Source of the DNA: Bradyrhizobium sp. LHD-71
Lineage (GTDB): Bacteria > Pseudomonadota > Alphaproteobacteria > Rhizobiales > Xanthobacteraceae
Length of the DNA: 64,000 nt
Direction: 5' to 3'
NCBI RefSeq assembly: GCF_031157255.1
Contig: NZ_JAVIFX010000009.1
Coordinates: 1 to 64,000 of the forward strand
Part shown: piece after piece, positions 1-8,536 of the stretch
How positions within the stretch are numbered: the stretch's first letter is position 1
Layout of the letters: each line of letters begins with the position of its first letter
Position numbers and translations under genes: made by a program
The notes under the pieces: generated by a model
What the model was told of the DNA's origin: nothing
The model's input: the letters and a program-made list of their open reading frames with translations, nothing else
The model's database searches: none

Positions 1-106
1 CGGGCACCTTCGCATAATCCGAAGGGTCTAATCGTTGGGCCACTTTTGTGACCAATTTTGTCGGATCCTCCACGTATTTTACGAATTTTCCTATCTTCTT
101 CATCAT
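1..106 (-). CDS. Partial CDS, N-terminus of an unrecognised lysine-rich protein
   Basis: On the minus strand an open frame begins with two adjacent ATG codons (106 and 103) and runs off the left edge without a stop, giving 35 complete codons. A clear ribosome-binding site (AGGAG, around 112-116) lies 5-8 bases before the start, which is the main reason to call it real. The visible N-terminus begins MMKKIGKFVKYVEDPTKL and is basic and helical-looking, with no signal peptide. I do not recognise the family. The rest of the gene lies outside the window. Confidence 0.55.
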   Translation of the reverse strand, partial: MMKKIGKFVKYVEDPTKLVTKVAQRLDPSDYAKVP

Positions 107-498
107 GCATTCTCCTGGGTTAGTCGGCGCTGGGTCAACGGCACGGGTGGCGCCGCCCGGTCAGCATCTGTCGCAGGCCATCGCGATGCATCCACCATTC
201 GAATGATATCGGCGGGACCTCAGGTCGACGCGAAGGAACCGGTCACCAATCCATAAGCAGGAGAATGCCGCCCAGCGCGATGAATGGACACTGAGCAATA
301 GCGCGCTATCACCGGAGCCGGTTCGCGGATCGACGTGTTTTACCGACGTCGGCCGACAGCGGCGCTGGAGCGGCGCCGACAAGGCGCGGATTGCGATCGC
401 TCAAGGGCTACCGGTGCTAATGTTGCCGGGGATGAGAACGAACCACGGGAGCGGTCACGCGCTTTCCGCGCGTCTTGGCACTGTCGGGCATCAGGGGC
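107..498. other. Intergenic stretch with no supported gene
   Basis: Short open frames exist on both strands, but none has a convincing ribosome-binding site, recognisable domain or protein-like composition. It presumably holds the promoter for the partial gene at the left edge. I see no RNA gene or strong hairpin here. Confidence 0.5.
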
Positions 499-822
499 TC
501 ATTCTACCGGCGGCGCAGCGCAGGTGTAAAACTCCACAAAATCCGCGAGCGGAATGGCCAGCTCCCGGTGCTCACGATCGGCTCTGCGCCGAATCTCGGC
601 TGCGAACTCTCGCGAGACATCGCGCGACCAGCCTTCGTCTGTGTTGAACGCCACGACGCGAACGGGATCATTGTACTGCCCGCCATAGAGATCGCTAAGC
701 GTCATTTCCCGATCTGAATGGTCGGTATCCGTCTCCGCGAAGACGCGCCCGAGATTACCGAGCTCATCCTCAACCATATAAACGGTGCGGTTAGATGCGG
801 GGATGATCGAGGGGGCGGACAC
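499..822 (-). CDS. Conserved-looking small acidic hypothetical protein (107 aa)
   Basis: The protein is short, acidic and soluble-looking, rich in Asp, Glu and Arg, with phrases such as VYMVEDELGNLGRVF and FNTDEGWSRDVSREFA. There is no signal peptide or membrane segment. I chose the GTG at 822 because a GGAG sits six bases upstream; a TTG two codons earlier would place the ribosome site too close. I recognise no catalytic motif. The protein-like composition and good start context argue that it is a real gene, but its function is unknown. Confidence 0.6.
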   Translation of the reverse strand: MSAPSIIPASNRTVYMVEDELGNLGRVFAETDTDHSDREMTLSDLYGGQYNDPVRVVAFNTDEGWSRDVSREFAAEIRRRADREHRELAIPLADFVEFYTCAAPPVE

Positions 823-828
823 ACGCAA

Positions 829-1215
829 CTCCGGAACTGATCTGACTCATGCGCCCGCAGGTTCTTGGTTCCTGCCTCAATCGGCTTCGACTCTACTCAA
901 ATGACTCGCGACTTTCTCGGACAATCCTTTGTCGTGTTGCCAGGGTGCATCGTCTCTACATGACGCTCGTCCTCGGATCCGGCGCAGGCCGGAGGCTGAT
1001 CTGAATCTTAATATATCGCCTATCAGCGTTTAGCCGTGATGTCGGTCGGACGGATCCAACTGCCGCGCTAGCACGATGGGTTTCACTGCCTACCGAGCCG
1101 GTTGCAATGGATAGACCAGCGCGCGAACCGGGCGGCGGCCAGTCGGCCGACGGCTGCGATCGGCGCCTGCGGCATCCGTTTGAACAGCGTGATCAAATCG
1201 TCGTTCCAATCGCCG
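829..1215. other. Intergenic stretch with no supported gene
   Basis: No open frame here has coding character. Its right end abuts the decayed recombinase remnant, so it may be residual DNA of a former mobile element, but I see no inverted repeats or attachment-site duplication to prove that. Confidence 0.4.
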
Positions 1216-1219
1216 GCGC

Positions 1220-1665
1220 CAGACAGCGGAGCGATGAAGATTTCCCGCGCGTCGGTTTTCGGGCGCCCGTGTCGCAAGTAATTTTGATGAGCGCCTCGCC
1301 CACCGACTCCATCAGCGACAAGAGCGAGTGCGCGCCGGTTTTGAAATGGCGGACGCGCAAGGTCTCTGCGCGTCAGTCGACGTCGTCCAGCCGCAAGCGC
1401 GTGGTCTCAACGACGCGCAGCCCGTATGTCGACAGGAGCTGCAGGATGACATAGTCCCGCAGGCCCATTGGTGACTGGTGTTTCCGCGCAGATTTCAGGA
1501 CGGTCTCGATTTGATCCAAACTCAACGCGGAGGGAATGCTCTCATAGGCGTAGAGCACCGGGCGATGATTTGCGGCGCCAGATCAACGGCGGTGCGGCCC
1601 GTCCTATGAAGATGTCGCATCAGAGAGCGGAGACGCTCAGCCACATCTTTGAAGGTGGGATTCAG
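1220..1665 (-). pseudogene. Decayed tyrosine recombinase (phage-type integrase) fragment
   Basis: Three minus-strand frames read together as one tyrosine recombinase piece. The first (about 1660-1563) gives RSLMRHLHRTGRTAVDLAP. After a one-base loss near 1560 the second (1558-1373) gives LYAYESIPSALS and then MGLRDYVILQLLSTYGLR, the start of the catalytic domain with its conserved Arg. After an in-frame stop at 1373 and another shift near 1280, a third gives LRHGRPKTDAREIFI. The C-terminal His-x-x-Arg and Tyr boxes are absent. The N-terminal half is also missing, so this is a dead remnant. It adjoins the 3' end of the O-methyltransferase gene, which reads a few codons into the junction. Confidence 0.75.
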
Positions 1666-2753
1666 CCGTTCCTGCGTCGCCCAGCGGGTGGCTCTTCTGC
1701 ACCACTTGCATACACCGCTGTCTGGGGAATGCTCTGTGGTTCCGCGATGACGAGGTGATACCGTCCTGCTGGCATGACGCGCGCCACGCGAAGGCCTGCG
1801 TCGGTCATCAGCTTTCGGTAAGCTTGTTCGCTTCTTTCGCGACCACCGGGTCCGCGCAGCATGTTGAGGTCGTTCAGTGCCGTTGAAGCGTGGCTGGAGG
1901 AGGCATCCTGGAACTGTTCCAACAAGCGCTCGATGACGAGGACGCGGCCCGAACGACCCAACGCGCGCCGGCAGTTGGCGAGGAGCACGGCGCAGTGCGC
2001 GTCGTCCCAATTGTGGAGCACGCTCTTGAGCAGGAAGGTGTCGAACCCCGACGGTAAACCAACAAAGAAGTCTGCCGCTAGGAAGTCCGCCCTCGGCCCC
2101 AGGCGTGCGTCGGCTATCGCTTTCCAGGCGCCAGCCTCGCAGCGCTGAAGGTCCAGCACGCAGCCGATCGTAGCGGGATAGGCGCCGAGGATAGCGATGA
2201 GTAGCGTCCCAGTGCCGCCGCCTATGTCCAAGATCCTGCCGGCGTCGCCGAAATTGTATGCAGCCAGCACATCCCGCGCGACGAGGCGCGTCATGCTCAC
2301 CATCGCTGCATCAAACAACGATGCCGCTTGCGGATCGCGGCGGATTTCCTCGTATCGTCCGCCTTCCGATCCTGCGATCTCGGCAGATGTTCGGCCGGTG
2401 CGCACGGAGTCACTTAAGCCAATCCACGGGCGCACCAGCATTTTTCCTTCGAATCGGGCCCAGTCACCCAAGGAAGACTCAGAGCGTTGAGCGAGATAGG
2501 CGCCCATTTCGGTCAGCTGGTATTGACCGCCCTCAACGCATCCGCATATGCCGAGCCCCACCAGAGCTGTGAGCAATCGCTTGATCGAGGCCTCGTGCGC
2601 CGGGCAGTCGGCTGCAATGTCTGACGCAGCCCGCGGTCCAGCAGCGAGTGCGTCGATCACGCCGACCTCTACCGCTGCACAGATAGTGGCAGTTACCCGG
2701 TGTCCTCCTATGAGATCGAGCAGACGGTCCGTGACGGCCGCGCACGCTGACAT
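1662..2753 (-). CDS. SAM-dependent O-methyltransferase, CrtF/hydroxyindole type (363 aa)
   Basis: This matches the class of small-molecule O-methyltransferases with an N-terminal winged-helix dimerisation domain (about residues 5-95) and a C-terminal Rossmann SAM domain (about 150-345). The SAM motif is LDIGGGTGTLL and the catalytic-region signature is KSVLHNWDDAHC, typical of enzymes acting on phenolic or hydroxyindole hydroxyls. The start has GGAGG seven bases upstream. The last 20 or so residues, after HLVIAEP, look unlike the family and run into the recombinase remnant, suggesting the original 3' end was replaced. Substrate is unknown; no pigment or antibiotic pathway is visible nearby. 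It lies downstream of the Bug-type protein on the same strand. Confidence 0.8.
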   Translation of the reverse strand: MSACAAVTDRLLDLIGGHRVTATICAAVEVGVIDALAAGPRAASDIAADCPAHEASIKRLLTALVGLGICGCVEGGQYQLTEMGAYLAQRSESSLGDWARFEGKMLVRPWIGLSDSVRTGRTSAEIAGSEGGRYEEIRRDPQAASLFDAAMVSMTRLVARDVLAAYNFGDAGRILDIGGGTGTLLIAILGAYPATIGCVLDLQRCEAGAWKAIADARLGPRADFLAADFFVGLPSGFDTFLLKSVLHNWDDAHCAVLLANCRRALGRSGRVLVIERLLEQFQDASSSHASTALNDLNMLRGPGGRERSEQAYRKLMTDAGLRVARVMPAGRYHLVIAEPQSIPQTAVYASGAEEPPAGRRRNG

Positions 2754-2767
2754 GGCACGCCTCCCAA

Positions 2768-3745
2768 CTATCGGGCCGACTTCAAGTCGATCGACCTCGA
2801 GATTTCGAGCACTCGCGCTCTTTGCTGCTCGACGAGCTCCCTGAGCGCCTCAGGACCGCCGCCAATCACCTGCTGTCCAGCTGCTTTCAGCTTCTCGGTG
2901 ACGGCAGGGTCAGACAACACCGCATTGACACTGGAGACGACGCGTTCACGGATTGCGTGTGGCATGTCCCTCCACCCGAAAAGCCCGGCGCCACCCACAA
3001 AGGTGAATTCGCCATATCCGGACTCCGCTGCACTGGGCACGTCAGGCAGGATCGTCGTGCGCCGAGGCTCGGTCGTCGCAATGAAGCGTGCCTTTCCGGC
3101 AGCGACCGATGCGGCGGAGGTCGGTATCGCCGCGATGAAAGCATGAATGCGGCCTTCGCCGAGATCCATTTGTGGCTGGGAGGCGTCGCGGTAGGCGACG
3201 TAGTTCATCTCCAGGCCGCGCTGCTTGAGAAAGGTGGCAAACACGTAGCGCGGCAGCGTCGGGCTGGAGGCCCATGCCAACTGGCCCTTCCTGGCTCGAA
3301 TGACGGCCTCCAGCTCGGCGAGCGTTTGCACTGCCAGGCTGGTCGTCACCGAGATAGCGACGACCACCGAAACCGTTGGTACAAGAGGGACCAGGTCCGC
3401 CTCCGGATCGAAGGGTAGCTTCTCGACTGTAAGTGGCGCGACCGACAGGGTCCCGAATGTCGTGTAGAGTAGCGTGTGCCCGTCGCGGGTGGCAGCAAAC
3501 GTGCCCGCGCCGATGGTCGTTTCACTGCCGGGCTTGTTCTCAATCACCACCGGCTGTTTCCAGCGCTTGGCCAAACTATCGCTGATGATCCGCGCTGCAG
3601 CGTCAATCCCGCTCCCGGCAGGGAACGGCACGACAATACGAACGGTTTGCTGTGGCCAGTCTTGCGCAAGGCTGGACTGGCCTGCCCCGCAAAGGGCAAA
3701 TACGACGAGCAATGACGCCATGAGCTTTCGAGTACCACCGAGCAT
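2768..3745 (-). CDS. Bug/TctC-family periplasmic solute-binding protein (325 aa)
   Basis: Bug proteins are the periplasmic receptors of tripartite tricarboxylate transporters and bind carboxylates or other small organic acids. A Sec signal peptide is visible (MLGGTRKLMASLLVVFALCG, ending near SLAQ), followed by the family start IRIVVPFPAG-like segment (here VRIVVPFPAGSGIDAAAR), and ENKPG, which are standard for the family. I chose ATG 3745 because GAGGAGG lies six bases upstream; an in-frame ATG six codons earlier lacks this. No TctA or TctB membrane partners are in the window, so it is an orphan receptor. It sits just downstream of the MarR regulator on the same strand, which may control it. 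Confidence 0.88.
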   Translation of the reverse strand: MLGGTRKLMASLLVVFALCGAGQSSLAQDWPQQTVRIVVPFPAGSGIDAAARIISDSLAKRWKQPVVIENKPGSETTIGAGTFAATRDGHTLLYTTFGTLSVAPLTVEKLPFDPEADLVPLVPTVSVVVAISVTTSLAVQTLAELEAVIRARKGQLAWASSPTLPRYVFATFLKQRGLEMNYVAYRDASQPQMDLGEGRIHAFIAAIPTSAASVAAGKARFIATTEPRRTTILPDVPSAAESGYGEFTFVGGAGLFGWRDMPHAIRERVVSSVNAVLSDPAVTEKLKAAGQQVIGGGPEALRELVEQQRARVLEISRSIDLKSAR

Positions 3746-3755
3746 GGAAGCCTCC

Positions 3756-4265
3756 TCAGGCAACGACTGACGATCTCTTCTTTCGACCTGTGCCGGGACG
3801 TGCGAGTTCCTCGTTCGCGCCGATCACGCGGATCAGCATTTGCATGAATGCGTCGCGCTCGGCGGCGTGGAGCGTGGAGAGTAGTTGGTCCTGGCCGCGG
3901 CGCACCAATGGCGCGAGACGCTTGTGCAGGGCATCGCCACGCGGCGTCAGCCTGAGCTGACGAACCCGCCGGTCCGTCTCGCTCACGCGGCGGGCGATCA
4001 GCCCTTTCGCTTCAAGCCGGTCAACGAGCAGGCTCGCATTGGTGCGATCAACGCCGAGGCGCGCGGCAAGTCCAATCTGATCAACATCGGGCTCGCCCCA
4101 GACATATGCCAGCACACCATATTGCAGCGGTGTGAGCTCCTCGCCTTCGAGCGACTCCGCCATAGCAGTTGTGCAGATCTGCAGGAACCGGCGGGCCAAC
4201 GGCATCGGCGCAAGCCGCAGGGGAATCTTTGTGCTCTTTTCCGTAGGCGTCGGTGCTGTGGGCAT
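3756..4265 (-). CDS. MarR-family transcriptional regulator (169 aa)
   Basis: This is a winged helix-turn-helix regulator with the MarR layout: an N-terminal dimerisation helix, the DNA-binding core at about residues 45-115 (LTPLQYGVLAYVWG, then DQIGLAARLGVDRTNASLLV and ISETDRR-like wing, here VSETDRRVRQLRLT), and a C-terminal helix. MarR proteins usually repress nearby operons and release DNA on binding small aromatic or organic ligands. Two tandem AT-rich 15-bp repeats lie directly upstream of its start, consistent with autoregulation. It precedes the Bug-type receptor and O-methyltransferase genes on the same strand, with the Bug start overlapping its end region. Confidence 0.9.
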   Translation of the reverse strand: MPTAPTPTEKSTKIPLRLAPMPLARRFLQICTTAMAESLEGEELTPLQYGVLAYVWGEPDVDQIGLAARLGVDRTNASLLVDRLEAKGLIARRVSETDRRVRQLRLTPRGDALHKRLAPLVRRGQDQLLSTLHAAERDAFMQMLIRVIGANEELARPGTGRKKRSSVVA

Positions 4266-4275
4266 CGTGCATATA

Positions 4276-4305
4276 TCATCAAATATATGATCATCAAATA
4301 TATGA
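4276..4305. promoter_or_regulatory. Tandem 15-bp operator-like repeat upstream of MarR gene
   Basis: The 15-mer TCATCAAATATATGA occurs twice in perfect tandem (4276-4290 and 4291-4305), only 10 bases before the MarR start codon. Each unit begins TCAT and ends ATGA, so it is partly self-complementary. It is strikingly AT-rich against the GC-rich background. Position and symmetry suggest that MarR binds here and regulates itself; this is inference. Confidence 0.6.
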
Positions 4306-4534
4306 TGAGTTATTCGCCGTCAAGCGATGACTTGGTACGGCATGCAAGGGGGGCGGCACCGCGCTCGCCAAGTCAGTTCGGTCGCTGTTGACGCCGCCGA
4401 TGGGTCCGCTTGGGGGCGACAGCGGTCATAAGGCCGCATAGGCCGACGCCTGCCCTATTGAGCAGCTGTACACTCCTTCACATTATTTCCTTGGCTTTAT
4501 GGCCCTATTTCCAAGATGGTCACTTTACCGATGG

Positions 4535-4802
4535 TTCGTGCGGATCGGTGTTGCTGCAGAGCCGATCAATCGTGTGGCCGATGTGCTTGAGGACGAGCAG
4601 GCCGAGCACACAGGCCTGTTCGTGCCGACAGAGATCCCCAGGTGCCGAAAACCGTCGCAAACCGTTGCGCTTCGGTTTTGCCGTGCAGCGCAAGGTGGCG
4701 CGAGCGCCCGAGCTTGGCGAGCATAACAATGAAATCCTTCGCGAATCCGGCTTCGAGGCGGTCGAGATCGAGGCGCTGCGGAAAAGTGGTGCAGTCGAAT
4801 AA
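4535..4802 (+). pseudogene. C-terminal remnant of a CaiB/BaiF-family (class III) CoA-transferase
   Basis: Reading frame 1 gives VAAEPINRVADVLEDEQAEH and then TGLFVPTE, which resembles the substrate-side tail of class III CoA-transferases. After a shift near 4640 a second frame gives LGEHNNEILRESGFEAVEIE, the conserved C-terminal end of the family. Only about 90 residues of the usual 380-400 remain, and the frame is broken, so it is a dead fragment. It lies just before the flavin monooxygenase and may be residue of a deleted degradation operon. Confidence 0.7.
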
Positions 4803-4898
4803 TTCCGTGTGACGGACCGCTGCGTCCACGCCAATGTTTGACTTCCGGCCCGAAATTTGCTTGCTAGCGAGCAAATATTTTCGGGGCGAGGAATAGTT

Positions 4899-6413
4899 AT
4901 GACGACTGAGCGGTTTGACGTCATCATTATCGGCGCGGGGCTTTCCGGCATCGGTGCAGCGCGCTACCTGACGACGCGACTGCCGCATAAGTCGTTCGCG
5001 ATCCTCGAGACCAAGCCACGCATGGGCGGCACCTGGGAGCTGTTCCGCTATCCGGGCATCCGCTCCGACAGCGACATGCACACCATGGGATATGCGTTCA
5101 AGCCCTGGAAGCATCCAAAGGCGATCAGCGAAGGTCCCGCGATCATCGATTACATCAAAGAGACCGCTGCGGAGAACGATATCGAGCGCCGCATCCGCTA
5201 CCAGCACAAGGTGATCACGGCGAAATGGTCGTCGCGCGATTCGTTGTGGACGCTCGACGTCGAACAGGCCGACGGCCGGCGGAGCCAGTTGCAGTGCTCG
5301 TTCATCTTTTCCTGCGCGGGCTACTACGACCACCATCAGGGCTATCTGCCCGAGTGGCCGGGCTATCGCGACTACAAAGGCACGCTGGTGCATCCGCAGT
5401 TTTGGCCTGAAGACCTCGACTATGCCGGCAAGCGCATCGTCATCGTCGGCTCCGGCGCCACGGCCGTGACGCTTGCGCCATCGCTGGCCGAGAAGGCAGC
5501 GCATGTCACCCAGCTGCAGCGCTCGCCGACCTATGTTGTGAGCCGCCCGTCCGAAGATGCCTTCAATACGTTTCTGAAGCGCTTCCTGCCGGCACAGCTT
5601 GCTTATTCCGCGACGCGGTGGCGCACGATCATTACGGGGCGCCTGCGGGCGAAGCGGTTCGCCAAGGACCCGAAGGGCATGAAGAAGATGCTCGTGGATC
5701 TCGCCGTGACCCAGGCCGGACCGGATTGCGATCCAAAGCACTTCACGCCGGATTACTGGCCGGGTCAGCAGCGCATTTGTCGTGTTCCTGACGGCGATAT
5801 GTTCACGGCCATCCGTTCGAAAAAGGTGACCATGGTCACCGACCAAGTCGAGCGCTTCGACGCCGCCGGCATTCAGCTCAAAAGCGGCAGGCGCCTTGAT
5901 GCCGACATCATCATCACCGCGACCGGCCTCGTGCTGCAGGCGCTCGGCGGTGTCAAATATATCGTCGACGACCAGGCAATCGTGCCGGGCAAGCTGATCA
6001 TGTTCAAGGGCTTCATGTACTCGAACATGCCGAACCTGATCTACTTCACGGGTTACTTCAACGCGTCATGGACACTGAAGGTGGACCTGGTCGCGGACTA
6101 CGCCTGCCGCTTGCTTAAGCACATGGATGAGACCGGCGCGAGGCAGGTGACGCCGCGCGCGGACAACGCGGTATTTGCTAAACCAGGCCGCCCGAACCGT
6201 TTCATCTCCGGCTATATCAAGCGCGCGGCCGGACGTGTGCCGAGGATGGGCGCCGACTTCCCGTGGTTTACGGAGCAGAATTATTTCTGGGACCGCAGGA
6301 CACTGCTCCGCGGCAAGGTCGACGACGGCACTCTGGATTTTTCCGGACCGAAGTCGGTGGTGTTGCCGCCGCTCCAACGCGCGGAAGAGATTCAGCAGGA
6401 GGCTGCCGAATAG
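4899..6413 (+). CDS. Flavin-containing Baeyer-Villiger-type monooxygenase (504 aa)
   Basis: Class B flavoprotein monooxygenases use FAD and NADPH to insert oxygen next to ketones, or to oxygenate N or S atoms. The FAD motif GAGLSGIG is at residues 12-19, the NADPH motif GSGATA near 184, and the fingerprint YKGTLVHPQFWP at 159-170 fits the Baeyer-Villiger pattern FxGxxxHxxxWP. An ATG 14 codons upstream is in frame, but the ATG at 4899 has a GAGGA ribosome site and makes the FAD fold start at the usual place. A TetR regulator follows almost immediately, so the two probably form an operon. The substrate cannot be told from sequence. Confidence 0.9.
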   Translation: MTTERFDVIIIGAGLSGIGAARYLTTRLPHKSFAILETKPRMGGTWELFRYPGIRSDSDMHTMGYAFKPWKHPKAISEGPAIIDYIKETAAENDIERRIRYQHKVITAKWSSRDSLWTLDVEQADGRRSQLQCSFIFSCAGYYDHHQGYLPEWPGYRDYKGTLVHPQFWPEDLDYAGKRIVIVGSGATAVTLAPSLAEKAAHVTQLQRSPTYVVSRPSEDAFNTFLKRFLPAQLAYSATRWRTIITGRLRAKRFAKDPKGMKKMLVDLAVTQAGPDCDPKHFTPDYWPGQQRICRVPDGDMFTAIRSKKVTMVTDQVERFDAAGIQLKSGRRLDADIIITATGLVLQALGGVKYIVDDQAIVPGKLIMFKGFMYSNMPNLIYFTGYFNASWTLKVDLVADYACRLLKHMDETGARQVTPRADNAVFAKPGRPNRFISGYIKRAAGRVPRMGADFPWFTEQNYFWDRRTLLRGKVDDGTLDFSGPKSVVLPPLQRAEEIQQEAAE

Positions 6414-6415
6414 CC

Positions 6416-7054
6416 ATGGCGTCGGCGACGACACAGCTGGCACGTTCACGCGAGCCCTCGACACATGTCGAGCGACGCGAGGAAGCTGAGCGCAAGCTGC
6501 TGGCGGCGGCAGCGAAGATCATCGCCGTCAAGGGGCTCGAACGCTTCACTCTTGCCGAAGTCGGTGAAACGGCGGGCTATAGTCGCGGACTGCCGAGGCA
6601 TTACTTCGGGGACAAGGACGAATTGACGATCCGTGTTGCTCTCTATGTTGCCGAGCATCCGATCCTGCAGGAGCGGCTGAAGGAAAAGGTCGAGCCGGGG
6701 CTTGCAACGGTCGTCAGCATCATCCGTTTCTTCTTTTCGGTCGCGCCAAAGTACCGCACCAATGTCCGCGCGTTGTCGATCGTGCTCGCGGGGGTTTTGA
6801 CCAATCATTCGCTGAAGGAGCCCATCGCGAGGATGTCGCGGGCGAAGCGGGCGGCGCTGGCCGAGCACATTGCGATCGGTATCCAGCGCGGCGAAATCCG
6901 GAAGGATGTGAACCCGCAGGCGCAGGCGATTCTGATCCTGGCCCAGATGCGCGGCGTCGTCATGCAGTGGCTCAGCGAGCAGGATGCGGTCGACCTCGAA
7001 GCGGTCGAGACAGAGTTCATTGAGACCCTCCGGCGCGGCCTCGCAACGCGTTAA
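6416..7054 (+). CDS. TetR-family transcriptional regulator (212 aa)
   Basis: The N-terminal helix-turn-helix is visible at about residues 25-70 (LLAAAAKIIAVKGLERFTLA, then VGETAGYSRGLPRHYFGDK), followed by an all-helical ligand-binding region. TetR proteins normally repress adjacent genes until a ligand binds. The ATG at 6416 lies two bases after the monooxygenase stop, and AGGAGG at 6398-6402 is inside the preceding gene, which favours this start and translational coupling. An in-frame ATG upstream at 6263 would extend deep into the monooxygenase and lacks family character. It probably controls the monooxygenase. Confidence 0.88.
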   Translation: MASATTQLARSREPSTHVERREEAERKLLAAAAKIIAVKGLERFTLAEVGETAGYSRGLPRHYFGDKDELTIRVALYVAEHPILQERLKEKVEPGLATVVSIIRFFFSVAPKYRTNVRALSIVLAGVLTNHSLKEPIARMSRAKRAALAEHIAIGIQRGEIRKDVNPQAQAILILAQMRGVVMQWLSEQDAVDLEAVETEFIETLRRGLATR

Positions 7055-7159
7055 TCGCGCTTCTGGCGCACGATCCAGGTCGTCGACAGCGGCCCGCCAC
7101 TCGACGAAGCGCGAACGGGGTGTCAAACTCGTTCCAAAGCGAACAACCTCGGACCGTCA

Positions 7160-8533
7160 ATGACCAGGCAAGACGCGATCGCACGCGCAACGCGATATTT
7201 CGATTCCGGGACACTGACAGCTGACCTGGCACGGCGCGTGGCATTTCGGACCGAGAGCAAGAACAAGGAGCGCGCTGGCGAAATCGAAGCATATCTGAGG
7301 GACGAGATCGCGCCGTTCCTCGACGGCCTCGGATTTTCGGTCGATATCGAACGGCGGGAGGGGGCGCCGCCGTTCCTGTTCGCCCAGCGGCTGGAGAATG
7401 ATGCGCTGCCGACTGTCCTCGGGTACGGCCATGGCGATGTTGTCGACGGGATGGACCAGGCCTGGGAACCGGGTTTGTCGCCGTGGACCATGACCGAAAT
7501 GGACGGTCGATTCTACGGCCGCGGCACCGCCGATAACAAGGGCCAGCACACGATCAACCTGGCAGCTCTGCAGGCGGTGCTGGAGACGCGAGGACGGCTC
7601 GGCTTCAACGCGAAGTTCCTGTTCGAGATGGGCGAGGAGCGGGGATCGCCGGGTTTGCGCCAGATCTGCGCGGATGAACGCGCAAGACTCGCGGCAGACC
7701 TGCTTATCGCCTCCGACGGACCGCGCTTGAAGGAGTCTCTGCCGACCATCTTTCTGGGGTCGCGCGGAAGTCTGCCGTTCGACCTCGTGCTCAAGGCGCG
7801 CGAGAGGGAATATCACTCGGGCAACTGGGGCGGCGCGTTGGCAAATCCTGCGATCCAGCTGGCCCATGCGATCGGTTCTCTGGTCGGCCCGACAGGGCAG
7901 GTTCGCGTGGACGAACTTAAGCCTCCGCATATGCCGCAATCCGTGCGTCAGGCATTGGGGGATTGCGTCCTGGAAAGCGATGACGACGGCCCTGAAATCA
8001 ATGCCTGGTGGGGGGAGCCCGGACTCACACCGGCTGAGCGGGTGTTTGGCTGGAGTTCGCTGGAAGTGCTGGCATTTGAAGCGGGCAATCCTGCATCGCC
8101 TGTGAACGCTATTCCCTCACGCGCCTGGGCCCGGATGCAGCTTCGCTTCGTCGACGGCGTCGAACCGGCTCAGGTCATCCCGGCCGTTCGCGCGCATCTT
8201 CTTAAGCACGGATTTGGAATGGTTGATGTTCGGCAGGTGCAGGAGGATGTGTACAGGGCGACGCGGCTTGCACCAGACAACCCTTGGGTCGACTGGGCGG
8301 TTACCTCGATCCTGGCGACGACCGGCAAGAAGCCGACCGTATTGCCCAATTTCGGCGGCACGCTGCCGAACGATTGCTTCGCTGATATTTTGAAGATGCC
8401 GACACTCTGGATCCCACACTCCTATCCAGCCTGTGCGCAGCATGCGCCGAACGAGCATCTTCCGCGCTCGATCGCGCGCGAGGGACTGGCGATCATGGCC
8501 GGGCTTTATTGGGACCTGGGAGAGCGCAGTTAA
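7160..8533 (+). CDS. M20-family metallopeptidase/deacylase (457 aa)
   Basis: M20 enzymes are cytosolic di-zinc hydrolases that cleave dipeptides or N-acyl amino acids. The metal and catalytic residues are all visible: GHGDVVDG (His91, Asp93), GRGTADNKGQ (bridging Asp125), EMGEERGSP (catalytic Glu159 and ligand Glu160), ASDGPR (Asp186) and a late His in APNEHLP. The middle section (about 210-330) is the inserted dimerisation lid. The length fits the family. It follows the TetR gene on the same strand with a 105-base gap and ends convergently against the second Bug-type gene. Its natural substrate is not predictable; a role in peptide or amide degradation is likely. Confidence 0.9.
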   Translation: MTRQDAIARATRYFDSGTLTADLARRVAFRTESKNKERAGEIEAYLRDEIAPFLDGLGFSVDIERREGAPPFLFAQRLENDALPTVLGYGHGDVVDGMDQAWEPGLSPWTMTEMDGRFYGRGTADNKGQHTINLAALQAVLETRGRLGFNAKFLFEMGEERGSPGLRQICADERARLAADLLIASDGPRLKESLPTIFLGSRGSLPFDLVLKAREREYHSGNWGGALANPAIQLAHAIGSLVGPTGQVRVDELKPPHMPQSVRQALGDCVLESDDDGPEINAWWGEPGLTPAERVFGWSSLEVLAFEAGNPASPVNAIPSRAWARMQLRFVDGVEPAQVIPAVRAHLLKHGFGMVDVRQVQEDVYRATRLAPDNPWVDWAVTSILATTGKKPTVLPNFGGTLPNDCFADILKMPTLWIPHSYPACAQHAPNEHLPRSIAREGLAIMAGLYWDLGERS

Positions 8534-8536
8534 GTC

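Noticed and set aside
4566-5846. 426-residue open frame on the minus strand
   Set aside because: It lies antisense to the flavin monooxygenase, whose motifs are unmistakable; the composition is rich in Arg, Gly and Ala as in high-GC shadow frames.
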